A stretch of DNA of 64,000 bases from Limnephilus marmoratus (taxonomy: Eukaryota; Arthropoda; Insecta; Trichoptera; Limnephilidae), in contig OU862906.1 of NCBI GenBank assembly GCA_917880885.1, forward strand, positions 62,724,665-62,788,664, read 5' to 3'. Made by a program: the position numbers and the translations under genes. Shown piece after piece: positions 55,851 through 64,000 of the stretch (position 1 is the first letter of the stretch; each line of letters opens with the position of its first letter). The notes beneath the pieces were generated by a model. That model saw only the letters and a program-made list of their open reading frames with translations. It was not told the DNA's origin and ran no database searches.

Positions 55851-56356
55851 TACTAATATCTACAGGAATTCCAAAAACTGAAAAAATCGAACTAATATCT
55901 ATGAGAACCAAAGTGTTGACGAATATCTACAGCTCAAACTGTTGACTAATATCCATGAGAACCAAAGTGTTGACGAATATATACAGCTCAAACTGCTGAC
56001 TAATATCTATGAGAACCAAAGTGTTGACGAATATCTACAGCACTGGCAGAGGTTGGATTTGCAATTATGTATAGCATACTGGAATAACGTAATATTGCGT
56101 ATGCAGTTTAAAAATCTTAATTTGTGTAAGTATGTATGAAAAAATCCCTAATATCGGACTATTGGACACATTTACCTACGCTCTGTAGATATTAGTTCAA
56201 CCTACGCTCTGTAGATATTAGTCAACACTGGGACCGTCATAGATACTCGTCCGACCTTAGCTCATAGATATTAGTCAACACTCTGAAGTTCGTAGATATT
56301 AGTTCAACATATGAGCTGTAGATATTCGTCCGACATACAGGCTGTAGATATTAGTA
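55851..56356. mobile_element. Foldback element: 7+7 inverted copies of a 13-15-bp motif
   Basis: The ends are the perfect 15-bp inverted pair TACTAATATCTACAG (55851-55865) and CTGTAGATATTAGTA (56342-56356). The left arm has seven forward motifs (near 55852, 55891, 55918, 55944, 55972, 55998, 56026); the right arm has seven reverse ones (near 56183, 56209, 56237, 56261, 56289, 56315, 56342). Most are 26-28 bp apart. In the left arm two variants alternate (GACTAATATCTATGAG and GACGAATATCTACAG), forming a 54-bp higher-order unit. The ~140-bp centre is unique. Terminal plus subterminal inverted motif arrays fit a foldback or MITE-type transposon; no target duplication was seen. Confidence 0.75.
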
Positions 56357-56752
56357 TCTGGAGTCCATAATTTAACCTTCAGCTATCATTTGTATCTTTT
56401 CTAAAAAACATTATTTCCATTTTTGGCATTTAACTTGTTCATGATATTAGAGTAAAAGTAACATTCAACTAGAGGCGTTTTCAATGATTTTGTTCACGAA
56501 TCATGACTTTTAAAAATACGCACTAGCTTGACAAATAGTTAGAATATTAAAAATGAAACTCATGAACTAGAATGAAAATGAAGAACATGTTGATATTTTA
56601 AGTGAATCTTTATTTACAGTATAATAAAACCAATTTTTAAATATTTTTCCACTTTTATTAGATGTTCTTAAACAAACTTGTAAAAAATAAATTTTTTAGA
56701 CTGTTTTCATAGCTACAATGCTAATTTCACACAGATAGAATGACGTTGTATG

Positions 56753-56866
56753 AATGTAAACGAGGCAAGGAATATGTGCCAAGACCGGGATGTATGGCGG
56801 TCCGTCCTCTCTGCCTACCCCTGCGGGGAAACGGCGTGATGGTTAGTTAGTTAGTTAGTTAGTTAG
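56753..56866 (+). pseudogene. LINE 3' end: last 28 codons and (TTAG)n tail
   Basis: The plus-strand frame from 56753 reads NVNEARNMCQDRDVWRSVLS followed by AYPCGETA and stop TGA at 56837-56839. This is the extreme C-terminus of an insect non-LTR RT polyprotein and parallels the decayed copy at 1250-1707. The stop is followed at once by six TTAG repeats (56842-56866), the element's 3' tail, so there is almost no 3' UTR. Everything upstream is lost. Confidence 0.75.
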
Positions 56867-59800
56867 ATTGACACATAAACTATCATATACTAACCCTACA
56901 TAACAGATCTTAACTACTAATATAATAAAAGCATTCCGGTATGAAATTCATCCACGGAGAACTACTTAGGAGTAGATGTAAAATTTGCATGTTCCATTTG
57001 AGCGCACTATCATTGCAGATTAACTAACTGAATTAAGTAGAACAAAGCGAGTATATTTTTAGTTTTATTTATCCAGGAGCACATAAAACGTCGTGGCTAT
57101 CGGCGCCGCTTGTGAAGGGCGCGCTGCACGGGTACGGGTAGTGCGGGGTGTTGCCGTCTCGACGAAGCGTCGTGCAGCTCCATATTGGGACCGAGCGACT
57201 TACCTACTCCCCGCGGTAATGTGCCAATATTGTCACCGGCCTGTATGTTATTGCGGTGTTCAGCCGCTAGATCTCAGTCCTCGGTATGCAATGCAGACTC
57301 CGATCCGGACGTTAAGAGCGCTATATTTATCCAGAGTTATAAACATAAACACACTGATACGATGCGATTTAGTTTTCTGAATCAACTATTCGATACTTAT
57401 TGCGCGTGTAAAATTGTAACTCATGTCTCAAAAATGTGGCTCAAATTTAGTTAGAAATAAATAAATGTCTACTCTGTTTCAAACCAGAATAAAATTTTGC
57501 ATCGTCAACCGGTTTTCGGAGAACCATTATTTTATCAGGAATTTAAAAAATATTTTTTGAATTCTATGTGTCATTAAATTAATATTAAACACGGCCAGGT
57601 CACAAGTTTTATTGAAATACTAGAAATGTGTTAGTTAAAGTTGAAGTTTTAGGTTAGTAGCCGATAGTTGCACATCTCCTGGATACCCAAATAATGCTAG
57701 CTGCGGTTTTGCAAGTAATCTTAGATCGTATAAGAAAGCTTCGTGTTTTGAAAGTAAACCTAGTTTATTGTGAATTCTTCTACAATTTTTTGAGTTATTT
57801 CTGTGCGTTTTATTTATTTGAATTTAACAATACAGTGTGCCAATCGTGAAGCATAAATAGAGTATGCTTCATGGCGCTTACCTCTCAGATGGAATCGTGA
57901 GTCTCTTTAGATCTGCGGTGACCTCTCCAGCCTCTATTGCCCTCGATCCCCTGCCAACTTGCACTTTCTTGTGCTAATTACATCTGTTCTGCGAATACAT
58001 ATAGCCTGCCAGGAAAACAAAGGGACAGAGGGAGCTTTGTGGGCCCTCGCGCACCATATAGGAAAGTTGTTCCCCGGGTAAGTAGTGGATATTGTGTGAC
58101 TACTTTATATTCCTGTGCTCCTGATACTATAGATAGGTTGACTGGGAATATAACATTTATTTTTTACAATTAAAACTACTTTGGTACAACCGCCGTTCCG
58201 TATTGTTATTTTCATTTTTACCTTCGATACATAGTTAAGAGCTCTCAAATATATAATCGTATTTTAAAAATAAAGATAAACAGTTTTTGAGGTAACCTAA
58301 CGATTTCATGAAAAGGGTGACTTGTGATCGATTAATTACGAATATTAACTCATTATTTAGATACTCGTACTAAGGTAAAAGTATTTTTAACTAGGTACCT
58401 GCATATTTCTAGTGTTATACGACACGTTTAGGCAATAACAAAACACATAGCTTGTGTCATATTGTGTCAAACGTTGTTTATTTGCGAATTCTCCTCTCCA
58501 CTTCGACGACTTCCTTGCCATCTGCCGTTGAGTCTATACACACGCTGGCTGTTGTGAATTATTTCCAACGCTAGCCCTTGACATTCCTACCTGTTCCTTA
58601 TAGGGCATTATTTTACGCCATCCGGAGAAAATGATTGGCCGTTTTAGACTATGTCTTTGAACGAACCAAATTTTTGCGAAAACCTATTTTTCTTAAAAGT
58701 TTTGATAAATATTAAAAATTGTTAAATAATATTGTGCCTGGCGAAAAACAGCGCTTGTTTTTATCGCTATTGAAGACTGTTATAGTTTTTTGTCATCGAT
58801 AGACTGGTTCGTCTTATATTTTTTAGGCATTATTCTTATGTGATCAAACTGCTAGATCTCTTAATGAATATAGACACTCTCACAAAAATTGTGCAAGCAA
58901 CTGAAAAATAATATTATCACCGGTCAAAGCCCTGTTTGAGTCTTTGTCTCAAGTTACACAGCTTCCAAAAAACTGGCCATCCTCTGATAACTGTATCATT
59001 TAGAAATCTGGTTGTCAACGAGAGACTTAATTCACACTTGCGGCGAGCTGGTATTATCCATGTCTTCTACTTTTGTACATCATGTATGCACGTATAATAC
59101 GCATTCCTCTCCTGTGAACGGGATGACAGCATTATTTCTACTATTTCTATATCTATTAGACTTTGTCACTTTTCAGAAAAGAAACGTTGGTTGAAATGGC
59201 TGGAAAACTTGATGTTAAATAATAATAATAAATTATTAGTTCCGTCTTTATCTCTGTTACAATTTTGTATTCAAATGACCCTTAAGCAACTTCACTAAAA
59301 AAACCAATCTCATTTAACTAAGAATTTAAATCTAGTGATCTTAAAGCCTACATAACTACTTAACTAATCTTTTGATTAAGTTTGTGCAGTCGTTTAACAG
59401 GTTTTGTACCTGCCAGATAATTTCATCTTTATTTAATATAAGTAACCTATAAGGAAGCCCATATTAATACCAACATGTAGTTTATACTTTATAACTTAAA
59501 CTTACACTGGCACTCTATCTTCTTTTTTTTAAACCTTACAAAATTTCCACTGGTCCGGTAATAGTGGAACTGTTGTGCTCAAATGCATAGGGAAGTCAAA
59601 TTAATTTTATCAATTTGATAGATTGAACGTTACCAGTTGCTGTTGTTGTTTAACGGTATAATTACACCTTGTAGAAAGTACACACACTTTGTAGTTTAGT
59701 ATTTGCGTGACTAAAGCAATCAAAGTGAATGCTCTCGTCTTAGATTCAGTTCCCACTAGGTTTATGCAATTTAGCAACATCAAATCATTATCTTCAATAA

Positions 59801-62800
59801 GCATCAGATCTCGACTGCAGTGCAATATTATCCTGTTAAAACTTTCGACAGACTCCGAAGCGGCTAAGAGCAGTGGTGAGAAACAGCAGAGAGCATTGTG
59901 TGTTGTAATGATGACCATTAAAATAGCTCGGTGGCAACATTAGGCGAGTGTAAATAAAGGAATTGTGTGGGTACCTTTATTATTTCGTATGTGTGAACTT
60001 TTAGTAGCAATCAAATAATGGTCACGGATTCGTTCCCTATTACGGAAGGGTAACTGAATTATACCCTCCGACATCCACAGTATATTATGTGCTACGAATT
60101 ATTGTTAATATGAAAAGGTTGGGTTTATTTCATATTTTCTCTTTTTAACTAATTCGCAACCCTTTTCACGGTTTGTAATGTTGTTAACACTAACAATTTA
60201 TATCGTACCTCGCCAACTGCCAATTTTGTGCGCGTTTTCCTCTGACGACCTCCGTGACAGAGCTGAAAGGTTCTTTGCACTTTGAGGGAAAATTAAAAGA
60301 CATTAAGCTTCTATGGATTTATTAACATATACAAATTAAACATGACATCAGGTTTTAGAGTGCAACATCAGTCGACCTGGTGAGATGCCGTCATTAACAA
60401 TCGAAGTGTTGCTTGAAAAGACTTTATAATTCTGTATTTAGTGACAAGATGTAAATTGCTGATACTGTAATTGCTGGTAATTGCCAAGTACTGTAGTGTG
60501 GTCGTTCCACATCTCCTCTCCTCTAATTTGGCAAATGACTTTATTTGGTAGGATCGTACTTACTAATGTAGCCAAGGTATGAAGATAAATTAATACACAG
60601 GTTGAGGTTCCGGACTCCACGTTTATTGAATGTTGGATACAAAGCATGACACGACAAAAGTTCGATTCAGAAGGATTTGAAGGAAAATGGCGAGTATGAC
60701 AGCGAAAAGTGACGAACGACCCAAAAGGGCGCAAGGAAGGGAATGAAATTGCCTACGAGTTTATTCTGGCGTCTGGCCCGCAAGCGCTCAGATCTCAGGG
60801 ATACCCTTATACAAAATTACTTTATGGCTGTAAAATGAAATCGCTGTCATTCTCTACATACCTTCCTCCCAGTTTGAAAAACGACATAAAAAATAAATGT
60901 AAAAATAGTTTATTGGTTTCAATGCGTTCCAGAAAATATAATGAAAAAACATCACATGTTGGTATTGTGAGTAGTGTCGAATAATAATCTGCTTTTAATT
61001 TAACAATATGTTATTATATTTTTTGAAATGCATTAGATATGATTACTTAAATTAGATTTTACAGTCGTAAATAGAAGGAAGAGTGATTCTGTATTTTAAT
61101 ATAAACAGTTTCAAAAGTGATTTGACACACATTATATAAACTTGGTTTATTCTGTGTGGGACCACCCACCACACGAAACATGCTGACTTCTGGATTAGAT
61201 TAAAAATGCAACATTGTATGTCACCTAACTTTTAAAGCTAAATTTAAAAACTTACTTGATTGTGAAATATGTGTGTAACATTATAAATATAGTATTTTAA
61301 CATGGATTTTGAATTTGAAGCTATAAACATAATGTTATTTCTAGGAGTATGCTCCAACTAGATTGACTATGTATATAATCAATGAATTGCATCTACAAAC
61401 TTTATGTTTGGAGCATATGTACAGGATGTTTGCGACTAGTATCACTTAAAATTAATATACATATTAAAAATACCTCACAATACTTCAATTGTGTATTATT
61501 AACAAATAAAATTATTAGTTTAGAGAGAAAATACTTAAAAGTTACTGCGTCAACAAACGTTTTTTGTTTGGAGCAAGGAGTGTCACGCACTTATGCTTTA
61601 ATTCAAATCACCCTTTCAGGTAATTTGTGGTAAATATAAGACATATTATGTTCCGATAATATAACAGTGTTAGAATAACTATAGCTTATTATTCATATAA
61701 AGTAAATACTCTATTACTGGAATATGATAAAGTACATGGCTAAAACTATTTATTATATAATACAGGTTTAGAATGTTTGATCTTAAACGAATCAAATATT
61801 TCAGATTTGGAAAGTAGTAGATATTATAAAATGTACAACATATTCGTTTTCTATGAACATGAGGTATGAAATCCTTAATCTATCATTTTTATAGTGATAA
61901 TATCTCATCAATTGTTTACAAGTGTAGTTTATATAATTTTATACTGGTTTTTATAAATGAACTTGATGTGTATTTGCTAATACCTTTGTAAACACTTAAG
62001 GAGTAATTTATAGTTTAAAAAAATTTTTATCAACACATTCTATCAGGCGAGGGACATGTACGCTTGATAGGATATGGATAAAAAATAATCATATTGTTAT
62101 AAGCAATTACATTTCATTAAAAGAAATGGTATAAAAATTATTGTATGATTTAAATGTTAAAATCTCAACAACACGTTCATTCGGATATGTGGATGTCATC
62201 AAACATTCGACTGAACATGGTTAAATTCCATAATATTATAAAAATACGCAAAACGTAATCAAAGTTAGTTAAAAGTTACTAAAGATACATGTGAAAGTAA
62301 ACGCGTCTAGCGGGGTGGTTTGAAACTTGGATAAGTTATTCATGAATGGATACATCAATGTGTGTTATTTTGTTAACATGATCAATATTACATACATTAT
62401 GTTATAGTTATATTTAAAAGTTATCTTAAGTACATGTTGCATTATAGAATGATATAAACGATATGTGCTATATTAAAGTATGATATATTATGTTTGGTTT
62501 TGTTATTGTAAAACCTACTAAGAGAACGCTTATCTTAGCGTAACGTTAAATGATTTCTTATACATAGATGTTTTATCGTGTAATATACGATTGTAAAGTT
62601 GACTTAAAACTAGCTACATGTTAATTACATGGTTGAAGAATGAAAAATTTTTCATTAGTTACACGAATTATAATAGTACTAATATAGAGCTCAAAATTTT
62701 ATCAAAATTTGTAGACTTTAGTATATTTGTTCAGTAATTTTTTAAAAAAATATATGCTTTTTGGAATTCTAATGAGTTTTTCTATGTGTTTTATACTTAT

Positions 62801-62938
62801 TTTTTATAAATCTGTTTTGTATAAATCATTTTAGATTTGATATGGATTTGTAAGAATATAAATGAGAGAAAGAATTTATATTGAAAAGAATTTATATTGC
62901 CTTTATATTGGAAAGAATTTATACTGCCTTAGTGCCAT
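56867..62938. other. Unassigned sequence, includes a CpG-rich patch
   Basis: About 6 kb with no recognisable gene. 57090-57320 is conspicuously CpG-rich (GGGCGCGCTGCACGGGTACG) and holds a 95-codon frame without known motifs; it could be a promoter or first exon. A consensus splice donor GGTAAGTAG lies at about 58077. 61000-62900 is very AT-rich and should contain the 3' LTR of the gypsy element at the right edge, but I could not define LTR borders or a polypurine tract. 62866-62930 has three copies of AAAGAATTTATAYTG. Confidence 0.4.
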
Positions 62939-64000
62939 TTATTTGCGTACTGATTGGTATCTGTCAGGGAAATGCACCCTTCGACCGGATCTTGTTCTTG
63001 TTATATTTTCTGGGAGTGGTTCCTGGACAGATGTAGAAATAGGTACGTTGTCTTCTACTGGTATAAAAGCGGGCTTTAGGCGATCTATCGAGACACGCTT
63101 CGGTTTCCCATTTACGCTGATGACGAATGTTTTTTCATCGCGTTCTTCGACTTTATATGGTCCTTCGTAAGGGTTTTGGAGCGATCTTCTTCCTCCATCT
63201 GTTCTGAGGAATACATGGGTAGAAGTAGGCAGATCTTTGTGTATAAAGATTTTTCTTGTACCATGAGTACTTGCAGGAGTTGATTTTATGCCATCAAATT
63301 TTCTTTGTAGACGTCCAACATAAGTGTCAGGTTCTTCCCTTGGAGTCTCAGTGAAGAAATCACAAGGTAACCTGAGAGTTCTACCGTATGTGAGTTCGGC
63401 TGGTGAACATTTTAAATCGTCCCGAACTGTCGATCTCAAACCGAGTAGGATAAGAGGGAGATTCTCTAACCAGTTTGGTTCTCCGCTTGCTATGAGGCTA
63501 GCTTTTAATGTGCGATGCCATCTTTCGATCATACCATTGGCTTGCGGGTGATATGCGGTAGTTCTTGTATGCTCGATTCCAAACTTCTCAGTCAATTTCC
63601 TAAATAAAAAACTCTCAAACTGTCTTCCTTGGTCTGTTGTGATGGTCAACGGGGTCCCGTGACGAGCAATCCAGTGAGTCGTAAGGGCAGTAGCGACGGT
63701 TTCCGCTGACATGTCTTTTAAAGATATAGCTTCGGGCCAGCGAGTAAATCTGTCGATCATGGTTAACAGGTATCGGTACTCGTTGCAAGCTGGAAGAGGG
63801 CCCACTATGTCGATATGGACATGTCGGAAACGATCTTCAGGCAAAACATAAGTTGCTGGTGGCGCTACCGTATGTTTGGTGACTTTGGCTTTTTGGCACG
63901 CAATACAGTGCTTGACGAAGTTTTTTATATCTGTCGCCATGTTGGGCCAAACAAATCTTTGTTTTATAGTGTTAGTTGTTCCGAGGATGCCTGGATGGCA
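62939..64000 (-). CDS. Ty3/gypsy pol, integrase region (5' part outside the window)
   Basis: The minus-strand frame runs from the window edge to TAA at 62939-62941, about 353 codons, with no stop or frameshift. In order: an HHCC zinc-binding module starting at the edge (HPGILGTTNTIKQRF, then CIACQ), the catalytic core with HIDIVGPLP (first Asp), TTDQGRQFES (second Asp) and HPQANGMIERWHRTLK (Glu), and a GPY/F-type C-terminal module (NPYEGPYKVEERDEK, RVSIDRLKP). All three DDE residues are present. This inserts reverse-transcribed element DNA into the genome. Protease, RT and RNase H should lie to the right of the window, and no env is seen downstream. Intactness suggests a recently active element, and a possible helper for the non-autonomous LTR element at 14414-20174, though that link is unproven. 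Confidence 0.93.
   Translation of the reverse strand, partial: CHPGILGTTNTIKQRFVWPNMATDIKNFVKHCIACQKAKVTKHTVAPPATYVLPEDRFRHVHIDIVGPLPACNEYRYLLTMIDRFTRWPEAISLKDMSAETVATALTTHWIARHGTPLTITTDQGRQFESFLFRKLTEKFGIEHTRTTAYHPQANGMIERWHRTLKASLIASGEPNWLENLPLILLGLRSTVRDDLKCSPAELTYGRTLRLPCDFFTETPREEPDTYVGRLQRKFDGIKSTPASTHGTRKIFIHKDLPTSTHVFLRTDGGRRSLQNPYEGPYKVEERDEKTFVISVNGKPKRVSIDRLKPAFIPVEDNVPISTSVQEPLPENITRTRSGRRVHFPDRYQSVRK

Noticed and set aside
55942..56139. 65-codon frame encoding an 18-residue repeat
   Set aside because: It simply translates the 54-bp higher-order unit of the foldback element's left arm.
55851..56356. CRISPR-like look of evenly spaced short repeats
   Set aside because: Eukaryotic context, motifs inverted between arms, spacers themselves repeated, and no cas genes.
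57093..57380. 95-codon plus-strand frame in a CpG-rich patch
   Set aside because: No known motif; could be a first exon but the evidence is composition only.

Overview
This window looks like repeat-dense nuclear DNA from an arthropod, most likely an insect. It is AT-rich, has no prokaryotic gene organisation, and is crowded with Helitrons, tRNA-derived SINEs, mariner and pogo DNA transposons, non-LTR retrotransposon remnants and Ty3/gypsy elements. I cannot name the species. No cellular rRNA, intact tRNA gene or recognisable conserved host gene is present; most of the window is intergenic or intronic. The best host-gene candidate is a 79-codon single-pass membrane protein exon at 36194-36433, directly behind a strong 3' splice site.

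Layout. 1-250 is a 58-bp satellite. 1140-1707 holds two LINE remnants. 3884-5968 is a Helitron-like element carrying an 81-bp tandem array rich in heat-shock-element (HSE) pentamers, with a poly-A SINE-like copy (family P) inserted in it. 6110-6690 is a decayed ~65-bp array. 8335-13525 is a mosaic of SINEs, a MITE with a retroelement inside, two P copies and a LINE 3' fragment. 14414-20174 is a complete young non-autonomous LTR retrotransposon on the minus strand (608-bp LTRs, PBS, PPT, target duplication). 20590-21265 is a LINE C-terminal fragment whose 3' end resembles that of family P. 24722-29301 holds SINE family A, another P copy, a 135-bp duplication and a Helitron-like element with a purine tract. 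30193-31369 is a pogo-like element reduced to its DNA-binding domain. 33645-34020 is a broken mariner. 35940-37220 is a GC-rich zone around the candidate membrane-protein exon. 40783-41259 is a short LINE insertion with a 21-bp target duplication. 43237-45180 holds a second MITE copy and a fifth P copy. 45843-47901 is a 5'-truncated LINE with a long RT reading frame and a 246-bp inverted duplication at its 5' end. 47961-48614 is two abutting Helitrons, the second again carrying HSE runs. 50587-51066 is a foldback element with a hammerhead-like core. 55851-56356 is a foldback element of 7+7 inverted motif copies. 56753-56866 is a LINE 3' end with a TTAG tail. The right edge (62939-64000, minus) is the integrase end of a Ty3/gypsy pol gene that runs out of the window.

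How the parts relate. Non-autonomous families appear to depend on autonomous ones: P carries a LINE-like 3' stem-loop, the LTR element keeps only cis signals, and the pogo-like element keeps TIRs plus a binding domain. The strongest candidate for an undescribed system is the Helitron family carrying runs of up to six alternating nGAAn/nTTCn pentamers, found at two separate loci; it could spread heat-inducible regulatory sites. All names are from reading motifs by eye; no database search was possible.
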